Below, one piece after another: positions 45,668 through 55,240 of a DNA stretch of 64,000 bases. The stretch comes from Streptomyces pluripotens (GTDB lineage: Bacteria > Actinomycetota > Actinomycetes > Streptomycetales > Streptomycetaceae). The notes beneath the pieces are model-generated. The model saw only the letters and a list, made by a program, of their open reading frames with translations. It was not told the DNA's origin and did no database searches. Within the stretch, counting starts at the first letter, position 1. Every line of letters begins with the position of its first letter. The position numbers and the translations under genes were made by a program. The DNA lies in NCBI RefSeq assembly GCF_000802245.2, contig NZ_CP021080.1, positions 1,922,001-1,986,000 of the forward strand, in the 5' to 3' direction.

Positions 45668-46963
45668 TCACTTGATGAACGTTGACCAGTCGGGCGCCTG
45701 CGCCGGATCGAGCGTCCTCAGCCGCTGGAGCGTCGCCGGCTTCTGCGCATCGAGCCAGTTGGTCAGTTCCCTGAAGGACACGCACTTGACGCCCTTCTTG
45801 GTACAGACGTTCTTGATGATCTGGTCGATGGCCTTCATGTAGATGCCACCGTTCCAGTCCTCGAAGTGGTTGCCGATGAACAGCGGGGCGCGGCTGCCGT
45901 AGTACACGCGATTGAAGCCGGCCATGTAGGAGTTGACGGTCGTCTGCTCCCACTCCGCGTACTTCGACGGATCGCCGTGGGTCTCGCCGTCCGACTGGTT
46001 GTAGAGGAAGTTGAAGTCCATCGACAGGCCCTGGAACTTGCCGTTCTCGTACGGGAGCATCTCCAGTGGGAAGTCCCAGATGCCGCTCTTCTTCCTGGGC
46101 CATATCTGGAAGTCGCCGGGGGAGCTGGCGTCGTAGCGCCAGCCGTAGTTCTTGATGGCCTTCAGCAGGTTCGGCTGGCCCTCCAGGCAGGGCGCGCGAC
46201 CGCCGATGACCTCCTTCCTGAAGTCGAAGGGCAGCGCGGGTATGTCCTTGTAGCCGGTGTTGGTCTTCCAGTGCTCCACGAAGTCGTAGAACTGGTCGAT
46301 CTCGCTCTTCCACTCCTTGACGCTCCAGTCACCGCCGCCCTTGGGGCCGCAGAAGTGGCCGTTGAAGTGGGTGCCGATCTCGTTGCCGTCGTTGTAGGCC
46401 TTGCGGAGTTCGCCCAGCGTGGCGCGGATGTGCTCATCGGTGGCGTAGTCGATCGCGGCGTCACCCGGCGAGTGCTGCGGGCCGTGGTACTGGGACTTCT
46501 TGCTCTTGGGCAGCAGGTAGATGCCCGTGAGGAAGAAGGTCATGTGGGCGTTGTACTGCTCGGCCATCTCCCGGTAGTGCGAGAAGAGGTGGTCGCTGCC
46601 TTCCAGGGCACCGTCCCAGGAGAAGACCACGAACTGGGGAGGCTTCTCACCCGCTTTGAGCGGCACCGGCTTCAACAGGCCTTTCTGCGGGCCCGTGTAG
46701 GACGTGGAGCCGTCACCGAGGATCTTCGTCTTGCCGTCCCACTGCACGGACGGCGTGGCCTGCGGGGTGGCTTCCTCGGGCGCCTTGCCGGCAGCGGCGG
46801 TCGGCGCCGTGTGGTCCGGGCGGTTCAGCGCCAGATAGCCGGCGACCAGAGAGGTCGTGACGAGGAAAGCGGCCAGCGTCAGGACCTGCGGGCGGCTGAC
46901 GGCGGGTACGCGTCGGCGGGCGGGGGCGCGACGGCGCCCCGTCGATGACTTCTTTCGGAACAT
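45668..46963 (-). CDS. Polysaccharide deacetylase-like (NodB-related) membrane-anchored protein
   Basis: 431 residues. A basic N-terminus and one membrane helix (AAFLVTTSLVAGYLAL at 31-46) anchor an exported domain. The domain shows NodB features: FVVFSWDGALEGSD at about 111-124 with the metal/base Asp, MTFFLTG at 141-147, and GNEIGTHFNGHFCG with His199 and His203. The usual TFDDG first motif has only one Asp (SWDG), so activity may be altered. It is close upstream of the PBP-side cluster and probably acts on wall or teichoic sugars. Confidence 0.78.
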   Translation of the reverse strand: MFRKKSSTGRRRAPARRRVPAVSRPQVLTLAAFLVTTSLVAGYLALNRPDHTAPTAAAGKAPEEATPQATPSVQWDGKTKILGDGSTSYTGPQKGLLKPVPLKAGEKPPQFVVFSWDGALEGSDHLFSHYREMAEQYNAHMTFFLTGIYLLPKSKKSQYHGPQHSPGDAAIDYATDEHIRATLGELRKAYNDGNEIGTHFNGHFCGPKGGGDWSVKEWKSEIDQFYDFVEHWKTNTGYKDIPALPFDFRKEVIGGRAPCLEGQPNLLKAIKNYGWRYDASSPGDFQIWPRKKSGIWDFPLEMLPYENGKFQGLSMDFNFLYNQSDGETHGDPSKYAEWEQTTVNSYMAGFNRVYYGSRAPLFIGNHFEDWNGGIYMKAIDQIIKNVCTKKGVKCVSFRELTNWLDAQKPATLQRLRTLDPAQAPDWSTFIK

Positions 46964-47009
46964 GGGCGGCTCATTCTCCGAGGGGGGCGGGGGTGGTACG
47001 GGTCCGACG

Positions 47010-49232
47010 TCAGTCAAGACCCATCGCCACCGACCAGAGGTTGTACGGCACGCTGTCGGTGGATGTTCCGGCCAGTCCGTGGAGCGGCAGCGGCTCCAGG
47101 GACTTCGCCAGGTCGATCCGGTAGACGACGACCGCAGTGGAAACGGAGTCGGCTGTACCCGCGTACCAGGCGGCCGTGTCCTTCTCATTGCTGCCGGCCT
47201 TGCCGGACACTCCCGCCTTAGTGCCGGCCACGGACGGGTGGGCGGCCCGGAACGAGTCGGTGAGCGCCTCGGTGACATCCGCGGCCACACCGGCCCTGAC
47301 GGCACGCTTCGGTCGCGGGGTGGCCAGGGCGACCGGGGTGCCGTTGCGGGTGATCCGGCTCACCGAGTACGGATCGGTGTGCTTGCCCCCGGCGGCGAAC
47401 GTGCTGTAACCGCTCGCCATGCGGATCGCGCTGGGCGTGGAGGTGCCCATCGACAGTTCGGGCACCTGGCGGCCGATGCTGGAGCGCAGCAGCCCGGATG
47501 CCACGGCGGTCTGCCGCACCTTGTCCAGGCCGGTGTCCATGCCCAACTGCATGAAGGGCGTGTTCACCGACTGAGCCAGGGCGTGACGCAGGGTGATCCG
47601 CCCGTAGGACTTGCCACCGTCGTTGCGTGCGGCAACCTTTCTGCCACTGCGGTCCCAGTAGGGCCCCTCGGGGGTCGAGACGGGCACGGCGTCATCGCCG
47701 TCGTAGACGCTGTACGGAGTGACGGGCGTGGCGGGCCCCACCCGCGTCTTGTGGACACCGTGCTGGAGCCCGGCGGCGTAGACGAACGGCAGGAACGCCG
47801 AACCGGCCGGTACGGTGGTCGCGTTGGACTCGTTGTATCCCTGTCTGCGGTGGTCCGGACCACCGTAGACGGCGAGGATCCGGCCGTTGGCGGCCACCGA
47901 GGCGGCACCGTAGTGGCCGCTCTTCGCCGCGGCCGGGTTCTGCTTCTTCGCCTGCTTGCGGACCTTGGTGACGGCGTCGGTGAGCGCCTTCTCCCGCTTG
48001 CGGTCGAAGGTGGTGTAGATCTGGTAGCCACCGAGGTCGAACTGCTTGTCGGTCAAGTGTCCGGCCTTCTTCGCGTACTGCGAGGCCAGCTCCACCAGAT
48101 AGTCGCTCTGCTCACCGGTGTCGTAGAGCGGGTTCGACTTCAGCGGCTCGGGAAATGTCTTGTACGTGGCCCGCTCGGCCGGCGACAGCTTGCCGATCTT
48201 GACCATGCGATCCAGGATCCAGCTCCACCGCTGCACGGCCCGGCGGTGGTTGGCCTTGCTGAGGGTCGGGTCGTAGAGGCCGGCGCCCTTGAGCAGCGAG
48301 GCGAGCATGGCCGCCTCGGAGGCGTTGAGTTTGCTGACGTCCTTGCCGTAGTAGGCCTGGGCAGCACGCTGGATGCCGTAGGTGCCGCGGCCGAACCAGC
48401 TGGTGTTGAGGTAGCCCTCCAGGATCTGGTCCTTGCTCATCTTGTTGTCGAGCTTGAGGGCGATCATGGCCTCGGTGAACTTCCGGCTGATCGTCTGGTT
48501 CTGGTTGAGGTAGACGTTCTTGACGTATTGCTGCGTGATCGTCGAGCCCCCCTCCGTGTCACCCTGGCCGACCGTGCGCCACACGGCCCGTGTGATGCCC
48601 TTGAGGGAGATACCGGGATCGGTGTAGAACGTCTCGTTCTCCGCCGCTATCACCGCCCAGCGGACGTCCTGGGGTATGTCCTTCAGTGGCATCGCCTGCC
48701 GCTGCACCCAGCCGGTCCGGGCCATCGGCGTTCCGTCGGACCAGAAGTAGACGTTGTCCTGCTGGGTGGCGTACGAGTTCAGGTTGTCGGGTATGTCCGT
48801 GGCAGCGTACGCGACGACCAGGAACAAGGTGACCAGACCGCAACCCGACAGCACGGATCCCAGCCACTGGCGCCAGGACGGTATCCAGCGGCGCCATCCG
48901 GTGCGTCCAGGACGCGGGTAGCGCGGTCTGAGGCGGCGGGCGTACCGGGCGAGCGGCGCGAGCCGGGACCCGAGAGCGGTGGCCGGCGTGGCCCGGGCCG
49001 TCGGACGAGCGCGGGAAGGGCCCGTGCCGTGCCGGCGGGCGGCCCGGCCGCCGGTACCGGACGGTTCCGGTTGCGGAGGCGGAGGCGGCACGCGCAGTTG
49101 CATCGTGGCGTCGGCGCGGAGCGCATCGACCCGCAGATGCAGCGTAGCGTCCGCACCCTGGGACTGGTCGTCCCGTGGCCGGGCGTCCCCGTCCCCCTTC
49201 GTCTCGTCCGTCCGCTGCCATGCATCGGACAT
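47010..49232 (-). CDS. Class A PBP with degenerate transpeptidase active site
   Basis: 740 residues. A proline-rich cytoplasmic N-terminus and a membrane helix at about 127-145 precede a GT51 glycosyltransferase domain (AAENETFY with Glu198, GGSTITQQYVKN, EAMIALKLDNKM) and a transpeptidase-like domain. The SxN motif is present (SVNTPF, Ser555-Asn557). The SxxK motif is not: PAGSAFLPF places Leu481 where Lys should be. The KTG motif is GKAG. Glycan polymerisation is therefore likely, while peptide cross-linking is doubtful. The Leu codon CTG at 47790-47792 is clear. ATG 49232 follows GGAGG. Confidence 0.9.
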   Translation of the reverse strand: MSDAWQRTDETKGDGDARPRDDQSQGADATLHLRVDALRADATMQLRVPPPPPQPEPSGTGGRAARRHGTGPSRARPTARATPATALGSRLAPLARYARRLRPRYPRPGRTGWRRWIPSWRQWLGSVLSGCGLVTLFLVVAYAATDIPDNLNSYATQQDNVYFWSDGTPMARTGWVQRQAMPLKDIPQDVRWAVIAAENETFYTDPGISLKGITRAVWRTVGQGDTEGGSTITQQYVKNVYLNQNQTISRKFTEAMIALKLDNKMSKDQILEGYLNTSWFGRGTYGIQRAAQAYYGKDVSKLNASEAAMLASLLKGAGLYDPTLSKANHRRAVQRWSWILDRMVKIGKLSPAERATYKTFPEPLKSNPLYDTGEQSDYLVELASQYAKKAGHLTDKQFDLGGYQIYTTFDRKREKALTDAVTKVRKQAKKQNPAAAKSGHYGAASVAANGRILAVYGGPDHRRQGYNESNATTVPAGSAFLPFVYAAGLQHGVHKTRVGPATPVTPYSVYDGDDAVPVSTPEGPYWDRSGRKVAARNDGGKSYGRITLRHALAQSVNTPFMQLGMDTGLDKVRQTAVASGLLRSSIGRQVPELSMGTSTPSAIRMASGYSTFAAGGKHTDPYSVSRITRNGTPVALATPRPKRAVRAGVAADVTEALTDSFRAAHPSVAGTKAGVSGKAGSNEKDTAAWYAGTADSVSTAVVVYRIDLAKSLEPLPLHGLAGTSTDSVPYNLWSVAMGLD

Positions 49233-49501
49233 GGCTGCGCCTCCCCTCGCGATCGTTCTTGCGCGCGTGGTCGGACAGAGCAAGAGGCCACAGCAGGTGG
49301 CAGCCGCGTCGTTCGCAACGCTGTGAGCCCCTATTTCCCCCCGGCCTTGCGGCTCCGCTCTCCCCCGGCCTCACGGCCCGTCGCGGCGCTGCAAAGGTAC
49401 CAGCGATCTTTGCAAATTCTTCGCACTAGTGTCGGGGAGAAACGAACACTCATGAAACATCGACACGCTGTGACTGCGGACACGCCGGTTAATCTGGGTC
49501 C

Positions 49502-49726
49502 ATGCCTCGCTACGAATACCGCTGCCGGACCTGCGGCGACTCATTCGAATTGTCCCGGCCCATGGCGGAGTCCGCCGCCCCCGCCACCTGCCCCGAAGGC
49601 CACGACGACACCGTGAAGCTGCTGTCGACCGTGGCCGTGGGCGGCGCCTCCGCCGCCCCCGCCCCCGCCCCGGCCCCCCGGGCGGGCGGGGGCGGCGGCT
49701 GCTGCGGCGGGGGATGCTGCGGCTGA
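49502..49726 (+). CDS. FmdB-type zinc-ribbon protein
   Basis: 74 residues. The first 40 have the FmdB zinc ribbon (YRCRTCGDSFELSRPMAES and CPEGH) with a CxxC pair and a second Cys. The C-terminal half is low complexity, Ala/Pro followed by Gly and four Cys, as common in actinomycetes. Function is not established; FmdB is regarded as a regulatory zinc ribbon. It converges on the HAD gene. Confidence 0.88.
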   Translation: MPRYEYRCRTCGDSFELSRPMAESAAPATCPEGHDDTVKLLSTVAVGGASAAPAPAPAPRAGGGGGCCGGGCCG

Positions 49727-49741
49727 GCCCGGCTCTGCGGA

Positions 49742-50554
49742 TCAGCCCCGCTGCCGGACCGCCTTCAGGAACTCCCGTACGATCCGCTCCCCGGCCAGCA
49801 CCCCACGTTCGGGCAGCGCACTGATCCCGGGGGCGGTCCAGCCGGTGCCGGCCAGTTCGCCGTGGCCGGGACGCCAGCCGCGGTCGGCGGCGAGCAGCAG
49901 GTCGGCGTCGAGGAGGGAGTCCCCGGCCGCCAGCGTCAGCTCCGCGCCGGTGCGGCGGGCGACCTCACGGACGGCCGCGCTCTTGGTGAGCGGCTGGGGG
50001 ACGGCGTAGATCTTGCGGCCCTGGAGCGAGACGGTCCAGCCCCGGTGCTCCGCCCACACCGCCAGCTCCTTCACCCAGTCCTCGGGCAGTAGCTCGCGCT
50101 CGACGACGAGGTAGGCGAAGAGGTCCTCGGCGACCCGGTGCTTGCGCACCCAGGCCGGGTCGGCGGACCGCAGCAGGTGCTCGCGCACCTCCGCCAGCGG
50201 CGCGCATGCCTCGGCGAGCCTGGTGAGCACCGCGCGGTGCCAGTCGGCGTCGGTGACCCCGTCGACCAGCAGATGGCCGCCGTTGGCACAGATGGCGTAC
50301 CTGGGGGGCGGGCCCGGCAGGTTGATGCGCTGGTACTGCCTGCGGGTCCGGGTCGTGGCGGGCACGAAGACGGCGGTGTCGCCGAGGTCGGTCAGCAGTT
50401 GGGCCGCGGTCTCCGTCAGATAGGACAACGGCTTGGCCTCGTGCACCTCCACGCACAGCAGCCGTGGCGCCCGTGCATCGGGCATGGTCAGGGCCAGGGC
50501 CGCCGCGGAGTAGATCAGCGTACGGTCGAGGTCACTCGCCACCAACACCGGCAT
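49742..50554 (-). CDS. HAD-family phosphatase of the Ter module
   Basis: 270 residues. Motif I is VASDLDRTLIYS with nucleophile Asp8 and Asp10; the conserved NGGHLLVDG and the late GDSLLDADLLLAAD complete a Cof/sucrose-phosphatase-like HAD. ATG 50554 overlaps the stop of the phosphoribosyltransferase gene as TGATG, so they are co-translated. In published surveys of Ter-associated operons, a HAD phosphoesterase sits with phosphoribosyltransferases in a proposed nucleoside-like metabolite pathway. That pathway role is inference. Confidence 0.85.
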   Translation of the reverse strand: MPVLVASDLDRTLIYSAAALALTMPDARAPRLLCVEVHEAKPLSYLTETAAQLLTDLGDTAVFVPATTRTRRQYQRINLPGPPPRYAICANGGHLLVDGVTDADWHRAVLTRLAEACAPLAEVREHLLRSADPAWVRKHRVAEDLFAYLVVERELLPEDWVKELAVWAEHRGWTVSLQGRKIYAVPQPLTKSAAVREVARRTGAELTLAAGDSLLDADLLLAADRGWRPGHGELAGTGWTAPGISALPERGVLAGERIVREFLKAVRQRG

Positions 50555-53091
50555 CAGGCGTTCACCGCCCTGCCGTCGGCTCCGGTGGCTCCCCGCGTGT
50601 ACTTGGGGTGGATCAGTCCGACACAGGTGTACGGCAGGTCGCCGACCTCCTCCACCACAACCCCGCGCTGCGCGGCCAGCAGGCGTACGTGGTCGAGGTC
50701 GGCACCGGCGCCCGTGCGGGCGAGGATCTTCCACGGCACGCGGCGCAGCAGCACCCGGGTGGTCTCACCGACACCGGGTTTGACCAGGTTCACGTCGTGG
50801 ATGCCGTAGTCCTCGCTGATCCGCTCGACGGCCCGCCAGCCCGCCCAGGTCGGGGTGCGGTCCTCGGCCGTCAGTTCCCGGACCTCGGTGCCGACGCCGT
50901 CGCAGACCTCCGAGAAACGGGCGGAGACGGCGTCGAGAAAGGCCACGGAGACGTCGGCAGCGGCGAGGCCGCGGTAGAACTTCGCGCCGTGGAAGTCGTC
51001 CGGGCCGACCAGGTCCGCGCGCAGGACCGTACGCGAGATCAGTCCGGAAACGGTGGAGTTGAGACAGGCGGACGGAATGAGGAAGTCCTCGCGGGTGCCG
51101 TAGGTGCGCACGCAGGAACCGGGGTCGGCGAGCACGGCGATCTCCGGGTCGATGCCGGTGACGCCCTCCTTCGCCTCGAACTCCCCAATGGCCTCGGCGA
51201 GTTCACGGGTGATGGCGCCCTTGCCCGTCCAGCCGTCGACGAAGACGATGTCCTGTGGGTCGTGATGGGCGGCCAGCCAGCGCAGCGCGTTCGTGTCGAT
51301 GCCCCGCCCGCGGACGATCGAGACGGCGTAGTGCGGGAGTTCGAGGCCGTGCCGGAACCGCGCCCAGCGGCGCATCAGCACGCCGACCGGGGTGCCCGCG
51401 CGGGCCAGCGAGACCAGCACCGGACGTGGCGACCGCTCGGCGATGACGGTTTCGGTGACCACGGCGACCGCCCGGGCGAGCCGGAGGGTCGAGGCGTCCA
51501 GAGCCGCGTGGAAGAGCTCCTGGTACTCCTCACTGGGCTGGTACTCCACGGGCAGCGACTCGGCGTAGTGGGCGCCGCCGCTCTGGATGGCCTCCTCCCG
51601 CTCCTCGGTCGGTGCCTCCAGGGTGACGTCGGAGAGGTCCTGCAGCAGCCAGCCGACCTCATCGGGCGGGTACGAGGAGAACGCGGGGCCACGGAGGGGC
51701 TCGGGCAGCATGGCCGGCCTTTCGGGAACGTGCGTGGGCTCGGGGACGGGGGAATCGGATTCGGGGACGGGGGACTCGGGGAGGGGGGACTCGGGGACGG
51801 GGGACTCGGGGAGGGGGGACTCGGGGACGTAGGAGGGGACCACCGTGAGCAGGACGTGTGGAGCGTGCGCCGCCAGGCGCGCCGCCAGGCCGTCGGGCGC
51901 GTGCAGGGCGGGGGTGTCGGCGGCCGAGTCGACCACCGCGACCACGCTGTCGAAGCCGCCGCCCGCGACGTTGTAGGCGTAGCGCTCGCCGGGGCCATCC
52001 GCCGGGTCGTCGTGGGCGGGGAAGGCGAGGCGGGTGCGTATCGCGTAGCCGGGGTCATCCAGCGCGAGGACGGGTGAGCGGGTGGTGGTGGAGAAGCACA
52101 CCTCGGCTGGAACAAGCCGTTCCAGTTCGCCCGCCAGGCGCAGTGGGGCGTACATCAGTTCCTCGAAGCCGAGGACCAGCACCCGGCCGGAGTCGTGGGG
52201 CAGGGCGGCGGCGATCCGCGCGGCCATGGCGGGCAGCGCGGCCTCCAGGCGGTTCCGGTGTGCCTGGGTGAAACCGTGCCGGCCGCCGTCGGGCAGGCCG
52301 CCCGGCCAGCGCAGGTCGAGGCGGGCGACCCGGCCGCGGTGCTCGGGTGCCCGCTCGTACGTCTGTTGGACGGCTTCGTGCCGGGCAACCAGTTGCTGCC
52401 CCTTCTCCAGCACGTTCCGGGGCAGCAGCACCGCCCCGGAGGCGGCGGCGATCACATCTACCTGGGCACCGATGCCCGCGGCGAACCGCTGGAGGCGGGA
52501 CGTGTCCTCGGTGGAGCGCATGTCGACCAGGGCGACCACCACATACCGCCGGCGCGGATGGCGTTCGTGCAGATCGCGGATGGTGTTGAGGATCGTGTTG
52601 CCGGTGGAGAACTCGTCGTCGACCAGGATCAGCGGGCCGTCTCCGGCCAGCAGGGTGGGGTCCTCGGGGAGCAATAGGTGGGAGGTGGCGTGGGAGTGGG
52701 ACTCCTCGAAGCCGCCCGCACGGGCCACACCTGCCACCGGGCGGCGCGTGGAGTGCAGGTACGGGGCCGGGCCCAGGCCGTCGGCGACGCAGTGACCGAG
52801 TCCGGTGGCGGTCTCCGCATAGCCCAACACGACTGCCGAGGCGGCCTCGCTCGCACCGAGCAGTTCACGGACGCGACGCCCCAGACAGAATCCGTGGCCG
52901 TAGATCACCGAAGGGGACTGGGGAACGTGCTTGCCCAGCACATTCGAGACCAGCAGGTGGGCCCGCTTGGGGTTGCGGCGCAGGGCGAGTCCGAGCAGGG
53001 CCGGCAGACGCTCGTCGCCCACGAGTTCGACGCCGAGCCGCTCGGCGACCCAACGACCGGACCAGACCCCGTCGTTCACTGCGTTCTTCAT
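50554..53091 (-). CDS. Fused double phosphoribosyltransferase/StiP-like protein of the Ter module
   Basis: 845 residues. The N-terminal part is a PRTase-2/TRSP-type phosphoribosyltransferase; its PRPP loop is VDDEFSTGNT at 157-166. A repetitive linker (PESPLPESPV units) spans about 418-463. The C-terminal part resembles the StiP/PRTase-1 domain with a PELOTA-type end (ADLDHVRLLAAQRGVVVEEV); its PRPP-like loop is FVDGWTGKGAIT. In other bacteria these are often separate genes in TerD-linked operons. ATG 53091 follows the HpcH gene by 21 bp, and the end overlaps the HAD gene. Confidence 0.8.
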   Translation of the reverse strand: MKNAVNDGVWSGRWVAERLGVELVGDERLPALLGLALRRNPKRAHLLVSNVLGKHVPQSPSVIYGHGFCLGRRVRELLGASEAASAVVLGYAETATGLGHCVADGLGPAPYLHSTRRPVAGVARAGGFEESHSHATSHLLLPEDPTLLAGDGPLILVDDEFSTGNTILNTIRDLHERHPRRRYVVVALVDMRSTEDTSRLQRFAAGIGAQVDVIAAASGAVLLPRNVLEKGQQLVARHEAVQQTYERAPEHRGRVARLDLRWPGGLPDGGRHGFTQAHRNRLEAALPAMAARIAAALPHDSGRVLVLGFEELMYAPLRLAGELERLVPAEVCFSTTTRSPVLALDDPGYAIRTRLAFPAHDDPADGPGERYAYNVAGGGFDSVVAVVDSAADTPALHAPDGLAARLAAHAPHVLLTVVPSYVPESPLPESPVPESPLPESPVPESDSPVPEPTHVPERPAMLPEPLRGPAFSSYPPDEVGWLLQDLSDVTLEAPTEEREEAIQSGGAHYAESLPVEYQPSEEYQELFHAALDASTLRLARAVAVVTETVIAERSPRPVLVSLARAGTPVGVLMRRWARFRHGLELPHYAVSIVRGRGIDTNALRWLAAHHDPQDIVFVDGWTGKGAITRELAEAIGEFEAKEGVTGIDPEIAVLADPGSCVRTYGTREDFLIPSACLNSTVSGLISRTVLRADLVGPDDFHGAKFYRGLAAADVSVAFLDAVSARFSEVCDGVGTEVRELTAEDRTPTWAGWRAVERISEDYGIHDVNLVKPGVGETTRVLLRRVPWKILARTGAGADLDHVRLLAAQRGVVVEEVGDLPYTCVGLIHPKYTRGATGADGRAVNA
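51737..51829. repeat. 15-bp coding minisatellite in the fusion linker
   Basis: Units of ggggactcggggacg and ggggactcggggagg repeat with 15-bp period, encoding Pro-Glu-Ser-Pro-Val/Leu on the minus strand. It lies between the two phosphoribosyltransferase halves. Confidence 0.85.
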
Positions 53092-53112
53092 GCGTTCCTT
53101 GGGTTGGGAGGG

Positions 53113-54318
53113 TCAGCCGGATATCCCGGCGGCCAGCAGTTCCACGAAGCCGACGTCTTCGTTGGCGACGCCGAACACCTCTGCACGGAGCAGGGTCCGC
53201 TCGGCCCAGGCGCGGTGCGGCTTCACTTCGTTCATCTTGTTCGTGTAGGCCGACCGGAGTACGCCCCCGCCGCCGCGTTCCGGCCGCAGGATGTCCTCGG
53301 CGTCGCAGAACTCCTCGTGGCTGACCACAGAGAGCGCGTGGACCGGCAACACGTGGGAGGGGTGGATGCAGGTCTTGCCCAGCAGTCCGTTGGCCTGGTC
53401 CAGGGAGATCTCCCGGAGCAGTCCGTCCATGGCGTGTTCGATGAGCGTCTCGCGCAGTTCGGCGGCCTGCACCTCAAGGAAGGGGCTCTGCCTGAGTTGG
53501 GGCTTGAACATGCGCTCGGACATGCGGAAGTACTCCCACACAGGCCCGGTGACGGTGAACCCGGTGCCGTCGGCACGGCCCAGCATGTTCACGACGTCGG
53601 CGATGACCGAGGCGACGATCTGCACGTCGTACGCGGTCATGTCGGGGGCGCGGCGCAGGCCGTAGGAGGAGCAGAAGTCCGTGACGCCGAGGCGCAACGC
53701 GAGGACCCGGTCCCGGTACTTGTCGACCGCGCGGAAGATGCCCTCCAGGGTGTCCACGCGGGTCTCCCGGTAGAGCAGTTCGGGTGACTCCAGGACGGGC
53801 ATCGCGAACAGCCGTTGTCCGCTCGCGGCTTCGGCGTCGGTCAGGGCTTCCAGGAAGGGGATGCCGCGTTCCTCGGTGAACTTCGGCAGTACGAATCCGG
53901 ACAGCAGCCGCGCGGAGGGGCCGAGGCGACGTACCAGGTCCGGGATCTGCCTCGGAGTGCGGACCCGAATGAACAGCAGGGGCAGGTCCGCTCCACCGGG
54001 GGTGTCCCCTGGTGGAGCGGAACCGGCGGCCCGGGAGAGGGAACCGAGGTCGGTGAACTGCCGGACCAGGTTCTCCTCGCCCGCCGCGACGTCCGCGTCG
54101 TCGATCGAATCCTCCAGGCACAGCACCATCGAGACCACGCCGTCTCCTGCTCGCTTGACGATGTCGTCGGCGAGCCGCGGCCGGGTGGCCGGACTGTACA
54201 GCGTGGCGCCCAGGGCCGCGGCGAGCAGCCGGGCCGGGGCGTCGGCGGTGAATTCGCTCGGTTCCCGGTGGAAGAGGCGCTGCCGCACCTCGGGGGCGAT
54301 ATGCCCGAAATGACGCAT
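53113..54318 (-). CDS. HpcH/HpaI aldolase/citrate-lyase-type C-C lyase of the Ter module
   Basis: 401 residues. The TIM-barrel shows the family pattern: VVSMVLCLEDSIDD with acidic residues near 70, LPLLFIRVRTPRQI, GFVLPKFT, MPVLESPELLYRET with Glu, and LRLGVTDFCSSYGLRR. The family forms or cleaves C-C bonds of 2-oxo acids or acyl-CoA. It is first of a three-gene unit and divergent from terD 175 bp away. Predicted metabolite unknown. Confidence 0.87.
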   Translation of the reverse strand: MRHFGHIAPEVRQRLFHREPSEFTADAPARLLAAALGATLYSPATRPRLADDIVKRAGDGVVSMVLCLEDSIDDADVAAGEENLVRQFTDLGSLSRAAGSAPPGDTPGGADLPLLFIRVRTPRQIPDLVRRLGPSARLLSGFVLPKFTEERGIPFLEALTDAEAASGQRLFAMPVLESPELLYRETRVDTLEGIFRAVDKYRDRVLALRLGVTDFCSSYGLRRAPDMTAYDVQIVASVIADVVNMLGRADGTGFTVTGPVWEYFRMSERMFKPQLRQSPFLEVQAAELRETLIEHAMDGLLREISLDQANGLLGKTCIHPSHVLPVHALSVVSHEEFCDAEDILRPERGGGGVLRSAYTNKMNEVKPHRAWAERTLLRAEVFGVANEDVGFVELLAAGISG

Positions 54319-54493
54319 AGAACTCCCTCAGGATACGAGCCGAGTCTGTGGATTCGGTAAAAGGTGGCCGGTAATAGTACGTAGGGATCCGTGTCGGGGG
54401 TTCCCTACGGGCATGAATTTCCAGTAACTCGCCCGTGCCGGTGCCGATACCCCCGCATTGTCGCGGCCAGGAGCGAGAGGGCAGGATGACCGC

Positions 54494-55225
54494 ATGACGC
54501 ACGCGATGCTGAAGGGGTCGAACGTCCCGCTGAAGGCTGCCACGGTGCGCGCCGTGCTGCGCTGGACGCCCGGCCAGGGGGTACCGGATGTGGATGCCTC
54601 GGCGCTGCTGTTGGGCGCCGACGGCCGTGTGCGCTCCGACGAGGACTTTGTCTTCTACAACCAGCCCCGACACCCCTCGGGAAAGGTGTGGCGGCTCGGC
54701 AAGAAGCGTGTTGCCGAGGGGCTGACCGACACCATCCAGGCAGATCTCTCCGGCGTCGAGCGGGACGTCAGCCAGATCCTCCTGGTGGCCTCCGCGGACG
54801 GCGTGGCCTTCGACCAGGTGCCCGCCTTGGGCATTGCGCTGTATGACGCCGCGGGCACCGGCAAGGAACCGCTGGCCCGGTTCGACATCAAGCCGGAGAC
54901 CGGCGCGGAGACGGCGCTGATCTGCGGCGAGCTGTACCGGCGCGGGGAGGGCTGGAAGTTCCGCGCGCTGGGCGAGGGCTACTCAAACGGTCTGAAGGGT
55001 CTCGCCACGGACTTCGGCATCTCCGTGGACGAGTCGGAGGCGGCGGGGGAGCAGCCCGGTCCGGAAGCGGCGACCGTGCCGCTCCCCGCGGAACAGGCGG
55101 CAGTGGTACCGAACCAGCCCGCCTACGACCATCCGCAGCCGGCGCCACCGCCCCAGCCGGTGTCGACCGCGCCGGATCCGGACTTCCGGCTGCCGCCGCA
55201 GGGGCCGCAGTTCATCGGACGGTAG
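54494..55225 (+). CDS. TerD-family protein with Pro-rich tail
   Basis: 243 residues. The first 180 form a TerD domain with the metal-site motif [14 protein letters not shown] (around 34), [11 protein letters not shown] (calcium-binding loop) and [18 protein letters not shown] tail of 65 residues rich in Pro/Gln follows. TerD proteins bind Ca2+ and confer tellurite and stress tolerance. The loop is less acidic than in the other two TerDs here. ATG 54494. Confidence 0.9.
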   Translation: MTHAMLKGSNVPLKAATVRAVLRWTPGQGVPDVDASALLLGADGRVRSDEDFVFYNQPRHPSGKVWRLGKKRVAEGLTDTIQADLSGVERDVSQILLVASADGVAFDQVPALGIALYDAAGTGKEPLARFDIKPETGAETALICGELYRRGEGWKFRALGEGYSNGLKGLATDFGISVDESEAAGEQPGPEAATVPLPAEQAAVVPNQPAYDHPQPAPPPQPVSTAPDPDFRLPPQGPQFIGR

Positions 55226-55240
55226 GCGGGGCCCGGGACG

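Noticed and set aside
46857..49616. 919-codon open frame on the plus strand
   Set aside because: It is antisense to the deacetylase-like and PBP genes, both of which have clear domains. Long open antisense frames are expected at this GC content.
50464..52077. 537-codon plus-strand frame with repeated GDGGLGEGG units
   Set aside because: The repetitive region is the reverse strand of the linker minisatellite in the phosphoribosyltransferase fusion.
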